In this document: positions 1 to 5,117 of the stretch, piece by piece
How positions within the stretch are numbered: position 1 is the first letter of the stretch
Layout: every line of letters starts with the position of its first letter
Source: Desulfobacterales bacterium
GTDB lineage: Bacteria; Desulfobacterota; Syntrophobacteria; B119-G9
DNA: 5,131 bases
Direction: 5' to 3'
Assembly: GCA_026992215.1 (NCBI GenBank)
Contig: JALXAI010000352.1
Location: 1 to 5,131, forward strand
Translations under genes and position numbers: made by a program
Notes under the pieces: generated by a model
What the model was told of the DNA's origin: nothing
Seen by the model: only the letters and a program-made list of their open reading frames with translations
Database searches by the model: none

Positions 1-7
1 CGGGCCC

Positions 8-466
8 GTGGTAGCAGGTGACGTTTGGAGACTTCACTATGTCGTTATCTGTGTATTGTGCGTGCTTGCCGTGGCTGCCGGCCCATATTTGAGCTCGTTG
101 ATCGGCCAAAACCAGACGTTGCAGAACCTGGCATCGGTACAGGAGGGGATAGTGGAAACGGGGAAAGTGCATTATGCCATGGCATCTGTGGGAAAAAGTA
201 TTTTTTATACACGAGGTAAGAAGCGGGAAATTTCGTACGTTCAAGTGAAGGCCGTCCTTAAAAAGAGTCCCGAGGATCCGGAAAAAGCGGCCAATGAAAT
301 TGCAGCCATCGTACTGGCGCGTTATCCCCGGATAGGCGCCAAGAACAGTCTTTCGATAGTGCTGATATACGGCTATGATATCGGTATAGCCCAGTCCTGG
401 CGCAGCTACGTTTACTCCAGGACCGCGGGAGAGTGGCAAAAGATTTTACATGCAACCACGCTATGA
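8..466 (+). CDS. Unrecognised single-pass membrane-anchored protein, possibly 5' partial
   Basis: I do not recognise this family. The first start visible is a GTG at position 8, but the frame is open to the window edge, so the true start may lie upstream; no clear ribosome binding site is visible. Residues about 9-32 form one hydrophobic segment (YVVICVLCVLAVAAG) after a short N-terminus with one Arg, consistent with a signal anchor or uncleaved signal sequence. The remaining 120 or so residues look like a small alpha/beta domain facing outward: a strand near 75-84 (SYVQVKAVL), a helix near 90-105 (EKAANEIAAIVLARY), a strand near 115-122 (LSIVLIYGYD) and a C-terminal part rich in Trp and Tyr (SWRSYVYS, GEW). 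It has no Cys pairs or obvious catalytic motif. It ends in TGA at 464-466, inside the promoter of the next gene, so it need not be co-transcribed with sppA. The coding call rests on length, plausible composition and a sensible stop; function is unknown. Confidence 0.65.
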   Translation: MVAGDVWRLHYVVICVLCVLAVAAGPYLSSLIGQNQTLQNLASVQEGIVETGKVHYAMASVGKSIFYTRGKKREISYVQVKAVLKKSPEDPEKAANEIAAIVLARYPRIGAKNSLSIVLIYGYDIGIAQSWRSYVYSRTAGEWQKILHATTL

Positions 467-472
467 TATAAT
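445..472 (+). promoter_or_regulatory. Strong extended -10 promoter for sppA
   Basis: A -35 like TTTACA (445-450, five of six consensus bases) is followed by a 16-base spacer and a perfect -10 TATAAT (467-472). The preceding TGA (464-466) gives the TGn of an extended -10 and is also the stop codon of the upstream gene. Transcription would begin near 479, leaving a leader of about 44 bases before the sppA start. This is read directly from the sequence; activity is inferred. Confidence 0.7.
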
Positions 473-510
473 TTAGAGAAAATTCACGATAATGTTTCCA
501 TAATTTCAGA

Positions 511-515
511 AAGGA
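511..515 (+). promoter_or_regulatory. Ribosome binding site setting the GTG start of sppA
   Basis: AAGGA lies seven bases before the GTG at 523. No ATG fits better: the next in-frame ATG lies deep inside the protease domain and would remove the membrane anchor. Confidence 0.7.
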
Positions 516-522
516 CAAAAAA

Positions 523-1422
523 GTGAAACGCAAAGGTTTGGTGTTCGGCTTGATAGGTCTTTTTATATTTTTCGGCATTTTACTCGGGAGCATAGCGTGG
601 GTTAGCTCGATTAAATCCAGGAAAACCATTATCAGCATCGGAAACAAAATCGGGGTTGTGGAAATACGCGGTTTAATTGCCGATTCCAAGCCAATCCTGA
701 AGGTGTTAGACGAATACAAGAAAAACTCTTCCATCAAGGGTATCCTTCTCAGGATAGAATCCCCGGGAGGTGGAGTGGGGCCATCACAGGAGATCTACCG
801 GGAGGTCGTTCGGGTGGGTAAAAGAAAACCGGTACTTGCTTCGCTGGGAGGAATAGCAGCTTCAGGCGGTTACTATATCGCTTCGGGAGCAAAGAAAATT
901 ATTGCTAACCCGGGAACATTGACAGGGAGTATAGGAGTAATAATTAATTTTGGCAACTTTACCGAGCTCTTTAAAAAAATCGGTTACAAGCCCATAACAA
1001 TCAAGAGTGGCAAATTTAAGGATATCGGAAATCCCGGGCGAGAAATGAAGCCCGAGGAGAAAGAGTACCTTGAAAAACTTGTAAAGAATGTTCATGAGCA
1101 ATTTGTACGCGACGTAGCCAAAGGTCGCAAGCTTCCATTGGAAAAGGTACAAAAGATAGCGGACGGGAGAGTTTTCACCGGTCAACAGGCGAGGGAATTA
1201 GGCCTGGTCGATGATCTGGGTAATTTCCAGGACGCCGTGAATGAACTGGCCAGGATGGCAGGAATCAAAGGGGAGCCAAAACTTGTCTACCCCACACCGA
1301 AGCGACGGGGGTTGCTGGATGTATTATTCGAAGGCGAGATTAAAAAATGGTTCGAAGAGCAGTTTGAAGGAAACCTGATGCCGCTCCGCTACGAGTTTGT
1401 TCTCCCGGACGTCAAGCAATAA
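523..1422 (+). CDS. sppA: Signal peptide peptidase SppA, short (36K) type
   Basis: This is a membrane-bound serine protease that degrades cleaved signal peptides in or near the membrane on the outer face. At 299 residues it matches the short, single-domain SppA form (as in Bacillus) rather than the double-length E. coli form. Residues 1-4 are basic (MKRK) and 5-27 form the single membrane anchor. The protease domain follows: a clp-fold strand with RIESPGGGV at 77-85, the nucleophile Ser114 in GGIAASGGYY (109-118), GTLTGSIGV at 131-139, and the general-base Lys166 in KSGKFKDIG. The Ser-Lys spacing of 52 equals that of the B. subtilis enzyme (Ser147/Lys199), so the catalytic dyad is intact. The helix-rich tail DGRVFTGQQARELGLVD (214-230) is also family-typical. 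The GTG start is supported by an AAGGA ribosome binding site at 511-515 with a seven-base spacing, and by the anchor beginning right after it. It has its own promoter inside the end of the upstream gene, and it converges with the nucleosidase gene to its right. Confidence 0.95.
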   Translation: MKRKGLVFGLIGLFIFFGILLGSIAWVSSIKSRKTIISIGNKIGVVEIRGLIADSKPILKVLDEYKKNSSIKGILLRIESPGGGVGPSQEIYREVVRVGKRKPVLASLGGIAASGGYYIASGAKKIIANPGTLTGSIGVIINFGNFTELFKKIGYKPITIKSGKFKDIGNPGREMKPEEKEYLEKLVKNVHEQFVRDVAKGRKLPLEKVQKIADGRVFTGQQARELGLVDDLGNFQDAVNELARMAGIKGEPKLVYPTPKRRGLLDVLFEGEIKKWFEEQFEGNLMPLRYEFVLPDVKQ

Positions 1423-1517
1423 CGAAATCTCCGAAGTGCTTCCGTCCGAACTTGAGACGGCTCAAGGTGTCGAATCTCTACATCGGATCTCGACAACCCG
1501 GACGCCCATGCCCCTTA

Positions 1518-1602
1518 CATACTGACCGTATTAATTAATGTGCCCTAACTTACTTATTTCCCGGGTCCCTCAATTTCAAAATGTTCGACATGAATTACCT
1601 CT
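1518..1602. repeat. Diverged direct repeat, copy A
   Basis: This copy aligns by eye with 1950-2032 in the same orientation. Shared blocks include CCG-ATTAATT-ATGT (from 1526 and 1957), CCCGG, TTTCAAAAT (1574-1582 and 2004-2012), TTCG and GAAT. Over the 77-column core with one single-base gap I count 56 identities, about 73 percent. The spacing between copies is about 430 bases. Substitutions do not favour any codon position, so this is not a conserved coding segment. Confidence 0.6.
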
Positions 1603-1662
1603 CCATTTGCTGTTTGGCTGGAAATGGGTAAGAGGATTGAAAAAACAAGAGGAATAAGATTA

Positions 1663-1932
1663 TTTAACCGCAGACGAACACAGACGAACACAGACATCTT
1701 TGCTCGGGCGACTTTGCCCGACCAAAGAAAGCTATCGCTTCGCGATAACGGCTTATTGATACCCGGGCACAAGCGAGATGTTCCGATTTGCGGAAAGCGA
1801 GTATTCGAGTTGACGATTTGGGGGAAGTAGCGGAAAGGCGTTTTTGCATTGCACGAAGTGCAAGGCATCAGCCGGCGGACAGGTCGTCCGCAGGCTGGTC
1901 TGCGCATGTCTGCGTCTGTCTGCGGTTGATTT
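1663..1932. repeat. Inverted-repeat, hairpin-rich element (MITE-like)
   Basis: The outer ends carry a perfect ten-base inverted match: AACCGCAGAC at 1666-1675 and its complement GTCTGCGGTT at 1918-1927. Inward of this, both arms continue with degenerate CAGAC-containing units about 10 bases apart, so the arms match imperfectly for about 30 bases. Within the element are at least five short perfect hairpins: 1704-1721 (6-bp stem), 1733-1747 (6), 1781-1795 (5), 1849-1863 (6) and 1875-1891 (6). No transposase or other credible ORF is inside, so it resembles a non-autonomous repeat or structured intergenic element. From memory, CCGCAGAC-GAACACAGAC-type ends recur in genomes of Desulfobacterota and other environmental bacteria, but I cannot confirm a family here. 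Confidence 0.6.
1671..1696. repeat. Tandem repeat of CAGACGAACA (about 2.6 copies)
   Basis: Two exact 10-base units CAGACGAACA (1671-1680, 1681-1690) are followed by a partial third (CAGACA, 1691-1696). They form the left arm of the inverted-repeat element. The right arm (about 1900-1927) has the complementary but more degenerate periodic GTCTGCG/GTCTG series. Confidence 0.75.
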
Positions 1933-1949
1933 AAAAGGTGATACAATAT

Positions 1950-2032
1950 CATATAACCGCATTAATTGATGTAGCATAACAACTTGTTCTCCCGGTGCTT
2001 TATTTTCAAAATCTTCGGCGCGAATCAACTCT
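1950..2032. repeat. Diverged direct repeat, copy B
   Basis: This is the partner of copy A, in the same orientation, just beyond the right end of the inverted-repeat element. In the minus-strand frame copy A reads VIHVEHFEIEGPGK-stop and copy B reads LIRAEDFENKAPGEQ, but differences are spread evenly over codon positions, arguing against a shared protein. Confidence 0.6.
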
Positions 2033-2278
2033 TTTGGGAACTATGCGACAACCTTTCTAGGAATATCTAAGAATATTATACTAAATACTGGGATTATAAC
2101 CGCCTTCTTTCGCCGGCTAAAACGGATACACAAGTAAGCTTGGGCTAACAAAGCTTCTGTCTATCTCCAGGATCAAAATGACCCGTAAATACACTGCAAT
2201 CATAATCCATTCAGCTTGCGCATCAGAATGTGAAAAATCGAGTCCGGGAATAATCGCGCTGATAAATCTTTTACCAGG

Positions 2279-3103
2279 TTACTTTCTGTGCCGCCTCCCA
2301 CACCCAAAATAGTTATTGCCGTTAGCGGTTGCAGACGCCCATATGCTCCGTAGCATGAGAAGACAGGTATCAGCCAGGTTATTGCCGGCCCTTGCAGATA
2401 TTCGCCATAGCCTCCATAAATGAGGTATTATTCCGTGGTTGGAGAAGGCCTCTTTAAAAACCATGGCGGCCCGTACATGGCCATGTGCGTCGGTAATGTC
2501 ATCCAGGTTGAATAAGAACTCGTCCGAAAGACGATCCGTGATGCAGCGAATGGCAACAAAAGGGACATTTAAGCCCTCGCAAAACTTCGCGTAATGATAC
2601 GTCTCAAGATCAACCACCGCCCTTCTGTCCCTGAGAAGAAAAAGCCTCGATAGTTTTTTTTTCAGTGTCATTTTGGGCACGGTAACGCATGTCGCCTTGT
2701 GAATGACGTGATCACTGGCTGATTTCGGAAACAGTGACCTTCCCTCACCCAGACGCATCACCTTACACGAGGGCCATGAAACGGATTCGGTCACCAGCAC
2801 AACATCCCCCAGCTCAAAGCCTTCCGAAAGGGCGCCGGCAAATCCAATGTTGATTACCAGCTCCGGCCTGACCACCTTATCTAAAAAGCGAAGTACCCTG
2901 GCAGCATTCCACAAGCCCATACCCGCCCGAACGAAAAAAATTCTCCTCCTGCCCGTTTTTGCAAGGTAATAGAGCTGTTTCCGATGAACGTGAATTTTAC
3001 TTGCATGAAGGCGGGTACACAACGGCGCCAGCTCTTCTCTCAAGGCGGCTGTCACGGCCACTGTTTGAAATTCGCGAAAAGGGACCTGGAGTGTATCAAT
3101 CAT
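2279..3103 (-). CDS. Nucleoside phosphorylase / MTA-SAH nucleosidase family protein
   Basis: This belongs to the PNP/UDP phosphorylase family 1 fold, which cleaves N-glycosidic bonds of purine nucleosides. The nucleosidase motifs are present: AALREEL (19-25) with Glu24 matching catalytic Glu12 of E. coli MTA/SAH nucleosidase, RAGMG (59-63), NIGFAGALSEGFELGDVVLV (85-104), VVDLE (163-167) with Glu167 matching Glu174, and IRCITD (185-190) with Asp190 matching Asp197. The active site therefore looks complete. Exact substrate is open: methylthioadenosine/S-adenosylhomocysteine, futalosine-type nucleosides, or adenosylhopane (HpnG-like) are all possible. It has 274 residues against about 230 for E. 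coli MTAN. The extra length is mostly a C-terminal extension after Asp190, including a Trp- and Leu-rich stretch (IIPHLWRLWRIS and on) and a basic tail. Its ATG directly follows the ribF stop (TAA at 3106-3104, ATG at 3103-3101). No Shine-Dalgarno sequence is visible, so translation is probably coupled to ribF. It ends at TAA in the repeat-bearing gap. Confidence 0.85.
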   Translation of the reverse strand: MIDTLQVPFREFQTVAVTAALREELAPLCTRLHASKIHVHRKQLYYLAKTGRRRIFFVRAGMGLWNAARVLRFLDKVVRPELVINIGFAGALSEGFELGDVVLVTESVSWPSCKVMRLGEGRSLFPKSASDHVIHKATCVTVPKMTLKKKLSRLFLLRDRRAVVDLETYHYAKFCEGLNVPFVAIRCITDRLSDEFLFNLDDITDAHGHVRAAMVFKEAFSNHGIIPHLWRLWRISARAGNNLADTCLLMLRSIWASATANGNNYFGCGRRHRK

Positions 3104-4045
3104 TTAATCTGAGCGGAGACCGGACAGAATTTTCTTTGCTTTTTCTATGTCATGGCTGATTTGCGTGGCCAGCTCATCGGGGCTCGAGAATTTCTTCTCG
3201 GGTCTCAGCCTTTCAATCAGCCGCACCGTAATTTCTTTTCCGTAAAGTTCTTCTGAAAAATCAAATATGTGAGTCTCAAGAGAGAGAGACTCATCACCGA
3301 AGGTGGGATTATAACCAATGTTGGCCGCCCCTCCGTATGTCTTACCGTCAACTATCACCTCAACAGCATATACTCCGGTCTGCGGGCAGAGCTTGTCTTC
3401 CATCCGTATGTTTGCCGTGGGAAATCCGAGTAAACGTCCTCCGCGATCACGCCCCTTGACCACCTTCCCTACTATTTCGTACTTCCTCCCAAGAAGTTTT
3501 TCCGCCTTTTTCAAATCACCCTCTGTCACACACTTTCTTACCATGGTGCTGCTGACTATCATCCCGTTAACTTTTATGGAGTCGAGAACATCCACTTCGA
3601 ACCCCAGCCTTTCCCCCTCTTTTTTGAGAAAATTAATGTCTCCTTCCCGGTTCCGCCCGAATTGATAGTCCCATCCAACTACGATGACTTTAAGCCCCAT
3701 CTTCTTCCACAGGATTTCCTCGACGAATTCTCGAGCACTCATCAGAGCGAATTCCCTCGTGAAATTCACGGTGATAACCACATCAATGCCACATTGCTCG
3801 ATAAGCTTCATCTTGTGCTTATGGCACGTTATCACCGGTGGGCCGTTGTTTTCGGGTCGCAAAACCTTAAGGGGATGAGGATAAAAAGTCATGACGATGG
3901 CTTCACCATCTATCTCCTTTGCCCGCTTCAAAACATGCTTGAACAACTGCTGGTGTCCAAGGTGTACTCCGTCGAAATTTCCGATGGTAAGCACTGGGTT
4001 CTTGAATGGTTCGGTTATGTTTTCGAGGCCATCGATGATTTTCAT
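3104..4045 (-). CDS. ribF: Bifunctional riboflavin kinase / FMN adenylyltransferase (FAD synthetase)
   Basis: The protein makes FMN from riboflavin and ATP, then FAD from FMN and ATP, in the cytoplasm. At 313 residues it is of normal RibF length. The N-terminal adenylyltransferase domain shows TIGNFDGVHLGH (20-31) with the HxGH nucleotide-binding motif at 28-31, TFYPHP (53-58), VVGWDYQFGRNREGD (122-136) and SSTMVR (165-170). The C-terminal flavokinase domain shows GKVVKGRDRGGRLLGFPTAN (193-212) with the FPTAN ATP/Mg site at 208-212, GVYAV (224-228), NIGYNPTFG (242-250) and the catalytic-base Glu257 in LETHIFDF. All key residues are present. The ATG at 4045 gives the usual family N-terminus. 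A GGAGG (complement of 4048-4052) precedes it but only two bases away, which is unusually close. It is the first gene of a two-gene unit with the nucleosidase and is divergent from tRNA-Leu. No FMN riboswitch is seen in the roughly 80-base leader. Confidence 0.96.
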   Translation of the reverse strand: MKIIDGLENITEPFKNPVLTIGNFDGVHLGHQQLFKHVLKRAKEIDGEAIVMTFYPHPLKVLRPENNGPPVITCHKHKMKLIEQCGIDVVITVNFTREFALMSAREFVEEILWKKMGLKVIVVGWDYQFGRNREGDINFLKKEGERLGFEVDVLDSIKVNGMIVSSTMVRKCVTEGDLKKAEKLLGRKYEIVGKVVKGRDRGGRLLGFPTANIRMEDKLCPQTGVYAVEVIVDGKTYGGAANIGYNPTFGDESLSLETHIFDFSEELYGKEITVRLIERLRPEKKFSSPDELATQISHDIEKAKKILSGLRSD

Positions 4046-4047
4046 AT

Positions 4048-4052
4048 CCTCC
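4048..4052 (-). promoter_or_regulatory. Ribosome binding site of ribF with unusually short spacing
   Basis: On the minus strand GGAGG is followed by AT and then the ATG start, leaving two bases instead of the usual five to nine. A second purine run, GAGGAGGG, lies about 15 bases further upstream (complement of about 4058-4065). The protein N-terminus fits the family, so the start itself is not in doubt. Confidence 0.5.
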
Positions 4053-4072
4053 GGTTGCCCTCCTCATCCAAC

Positions 4073-4086
4073 TTGTCACTTGACAA
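4073..4086. repeat. Short inverted repeat TTGTCA-CT-TGACAA in the ribF leader
   Basis: The perfect 6+2+6 inverted repeat overlaps the -35 of the candidate tRNA promoter and lies downstream of the candidate ribF promoter. It could be an operator-like site or merely the result of a TTGACA -35 plus chance. No known regulator is assigned. Confidence 0.3.
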
Positions 4087-4108
4087 AAAAACCAGAATAA
4101 AATACTTT
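4080..4108 (+). promoter_or_regulatory. Candidate promoter for tRNA-Leu
   Basis: A perfect -35 TTGACA (4080-4085), a 17-base spacer and a -10 TACTTT (4103-4108) that keeps the three most conserved -10 bases (T1, A2, T6). The start of transcription would be near 4115, about 33 bases before the mature tRNA. Confidence 0.5.
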
Positions 4109-4127
4109 ATAGGAGACCTGTTTGCAA
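4099..4127 (-). promoter_or_regulatory. Candidate promoter for ribF, overlapping the tRNA promoter
   Basis: On the minus strand, TTGCAA (4122-4127) as -35, a 17-base spacer and TATTTT (complement of 4099-4104) as -10. Both boxes match only partly, so this is a weaker call than the tRNA promoter that overlaps it on the other strand. Confidence 0.35.
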
Positions 4128-4147
4128 CATGTTTTTAACGGGCAGGT

Positions 4148-4234
4148 GCCGAAGTGGCGGAACTGGTAGACGCGCTAGGTTCAGGGTCTAGTGGGGGTTG
4201 CCCCGTGGGAGTTCGAGTCTCCCCTTCGGCACCA
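4148..4234 (+). tRNA. tRNA-Leu (anticodon CAG)
   Basis: An 87-base class II tRNA with encoded CCA. The acceptor stem pairs GCCGAAG (4148-4154) with CTTCGGC (4224-4230), followed by discriminator A (4231) and CCA (4232-4234). The anticodon stem CTAGG/TCTAG (4175-4179, 4187-4191) closes a seven-base loop TTCAGGG, giving anticodon CAG at 4182-4184, which reads CUG. The long variable arm has GGGG/CCCC (about 4193-4204), and the T arm GGGAG-TTCGAGT-CTCCC is intact. The D region GGCGG-AACTGGTAGACGC is typical of bacterial tRNA-Leu. No att-like repeat of the tRNA 3' end was seen elsewhere in the window. Confidence 0.97.
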
Positions 4235-4241
4235 TTTTTTT
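4224..4241 (+). terminator. T run directly after tRNA-Leu, probable terminator
   Basis: Seven T residues (4235-4241) follow the CCA end at once, so the tRNA's GC-rich 3' arms can act as the hairpin of a simple intrinsic terminator. The small AGGG-AAA-CCCT hairpin beyond it (4242-4252) is too short to count. Confidence 0.45.
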
Positions 4242-4492
4242 AGGGAAACCCTGATAAATGAGCCATTCCCCTAGCGAAGCGGTTCCATTGGGTATTAAAA
4301 ACCAGCCTCTCTTTTCCCAAAACCCATGAATGTATTCGAATCTCCTCCCAGCCACAATGTACATGAATTGCATTGCACCAACAAAGATAAGCCACTCCCC
4401 ACCACGTTTTCATGCAAATCAATTTTACCGAAAGAGTGTTACACTGCTAGAGAAAAAGCCGGTGAAGTTCCTAATTGAGGAGCAAGCAAACG
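4242..4492. other. Intergenic stretch with no recognised feature
   Basis: No ORF of credible start and composition is visible on either strand. The minus-strand frame here runs through the antisense of the tRNA and is a known kind of artefact. No strong promoter or RNA structure was recognised. Confidence 0.6.
4477..4482 (+). promoter_or_regulatory. Ribosome binding site for the small ORF at 4493
   Basis: GAGGAG is a good Shine-Dalgarno match, ten bases before the ATG, which is slightly long but usable. Confidence 0.45.
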
Positions 4493-4612
4493 ATGAAAAC
4501 AGAAACTGAAATCAAATTGCCAGGCCCGGAGGCATTGCGTGGAAATCCGGGATCTATTGATACAAAACACTTTATAGCACTTGTTCAAAGAGAGAGGTCT
4601 GACTATACATAA
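4493..4612 (+). CDS. Small ORF, 39 residues, unknown function (intact small protein or gene remnant)
   Basis: ATG at 4493 and TAA at 4610-4612 encode a short hydrophilic, charged peptide that begins MKTETEIKLPGPEALRGN and ends FIALVQRERSDYT. A GAGGAG site lies ten bases upstream. There is no signal peptide or membrane segment. The composition (Gly-Pro turns, then an amphipathic stretch IDTKHFIALVQRERS) looks like the start of a folded protein rather than random translation. After the TAA the same frame stays open to the TAG at 4721-4723, so a longer gene broken by one stop is conceivable. However, that later part covers the promoter and ribosome binding site of the next gene, which argues against it. 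I do not recognise the family. The start and binding site are the main support. Confidence 0.4.
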   Translation: MKTETEIKLPGPEALRGNPGSIDTKHFIALVQRERSDYT

Positions 4613-4637
4613 AAGCCAAAATACTGGGTGCCGCCCC

Positions 4638-4666
4638 TTTTTAATGGCATATCAAAATGGTATACT
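4638..4666 (+). promoter_or_regulatory. Candidate extended -10 promoter for the SOR-like gene
   Basis: TGG immediately before TATACT (4661-4666, five of six -10 bases) forms an extended -10. The -35 at 4638-4643 (TTTTTA, 17-base spacing) is weak, as is common with extended -10 promoters. The leader would be about 37 bases. Confidence 0.5.
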
Positions 4667-4697
4667 TTCTTTGTCAGCTGTCAGGAAAAATGCATAA

Positions 4698-4704
4698 AAG
4701 GAGG
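4698..4704 (+). promoter_or_regulatory. Strong ribosome binding site of the SOR-like gene
   Basis: AAGGAGG, a near-perfect Shine-Dalgarno sequence, sits five bases before the ATG at 4710 and fixes that start. High translation is implied. Confidence 0.8.
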
Positions 4705-4709
4705 AAAAA

Positions 4710-5117
4710 ATGAAAAATCGTAGAGACTTCTTAAAATCGGGTTTGGCTGTTTCGGGAGCCGTACTGGCGACGAAAATTGTTCCGGCCTTTGCGGCTGACT
4801 CTCAATTTCCGAAAGGTACTATTTACACGAAAGACAGTCCCGGCAGATGGGCAAAAAAAGTAGCCAGCCACAGTCCCATGGTTACGATCCAAGGGAATCA
4901 GGTAACAATAGAAACAAGGCATGGTATGTCTGAAAAGCATTATATCGTGAAACACACGTTGGTATCAGGTGATCGAAAAGTTCTTGGAGAAAGAACATTC
5001 TATTCTTCGGATAAGAGAGCAGTTTCGGTGTTCAAAATCGAAGGCAAGCATCGCGTGCTTTACGCTACGAGTTTTTGCAATAAGCACGATCTGTGGGTTA
5101 CCGAATTTACAATGTAA
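4710..5117 (+). CDS. Tat-exported desulfoferrodoxin/superoxide reductase-like protein
   Basis: Superoxide reductases reduce superoxide to hydrogen peroxide at a non-haem iron bound by four His and one Cys. This 135-residue protein shows all five ligands with family-like spacing: His54 (SHSP), His71 (RHGM), His77 (EKHYI), Cys123 and His126 (FCNKHDLW). The intervals 17/6/46/3 compare with 20/6/41/3 in the desulfoferrodoxin of Desulfarculus baarsii. It lacks the N-terminal desulforedoxin FeS4 domain, so it is of the one-iron type. Residues 1-28 are a Tat signal: NRRDFLK (3-9), a hydrophobic stretch and PAFA-AD near 25-30 as the cleavage site, so it should be exported folded with its iron. The usual Glu-Lys pair just before the first iron His is absent (Ala52-Ser53 here), while Lys49-Lys50 lie nearby. 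Activity as a true reductase is therefore inferred. It has its own promoter and a strong ribosome binding site. Related Tat-exported desulfoferrodoxin-like proteins are, as I recall, found in anaerobic Desulfobacterota. Confidence 0.88.
   Translation: MKNRRDFLKSGLAVSGAVLATKIVPAFAADSQFPKGTIYTKDSPGRWAKKVASHSPMVTIQGNQVTIETRHGMSEKHYIVKHTLVSGDRKVLGERTFYSSDKRAVSVFKIEGKHRVLYATSFCNKHDLWVTEFTM

Larger units (their letters stand above)
1423..2278. other. Gene-free, repeat-bearing gap between convergent genes
   Basis: Both sppA (plus) and the nucleosidase gene (minus) end here, so no promoter for them is needed. Open frames on both strands are short, overlap one another, start mostly at poor start sites and match no family I know. 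The stretch instead holds a pair of direct repeats (about 1518-1602 and 1950-2032) around a hairpin-rich inverted-repeat element (about 1663-1932), described separately. Outside these, 1423-1517 has one weak hairpin with no T run, and 2040-2278 has an AAGCTT palindrome pair (2136-2141 and 2151-2156, nine bases apart), also with no T run. No convincing rho-independent terminator was found for either gene. Confidence 0.75.

Noticed and set aside
1451..1466. Hairpin CTTGAG-ACGG-CTCAAG after sppA as a terminator
   Set aside because: The stem is only six base pairs and no T run follows, so it does not qualify as an intrinsic terminator.
1663..1932. CRISPR array, suggested by CAGACGAACA repeats
   Set aside because: The units are 10 bases long and directly adjacent, without spacers, and they are mirrored at the other end of the element.
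1554..1952. Minus-strand frame of 132 codons through the repeat element
   Set aside because: It runs across the hairpins and tandem CAGAC units, so its protein is translated repeat; composition is odd and no ribosome binding site or family match is seen.
1753..2028. Minus-strand frame of 91 codons starting at a TTG in repeat copy B
   Set aside because: Comparison with copy A shows substitutions spread evenly over the three codon positions, so no protein-level constraint. Copy A also hits a stop after about 14 codons.
3662..4138. Plus-strand frame of 158 codons antisense to ribF
   Set aside because: It is a shadow of ribF, which has all domain motifs and a normal length.
4046..4147. FMN riboswitch ahead of ribF
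   Set aside because: The leader is only about 50-80 bases and lacks the conserved multi-stem RFN core.
4217..4234. tRNA-Leu 3' end as an integration (att) site
   Set aside because: tRNA-Leu genes are frequent targets, but no second copy of the 3' end and no integrase gene is seen in the window.
4188..4373. Minus-strand frame of 61 codons ending in GRLELPRGNPH
   Set aside because: Its C-terminal part is the antisense of tRNA-Leu, a common spurious protein pattern.
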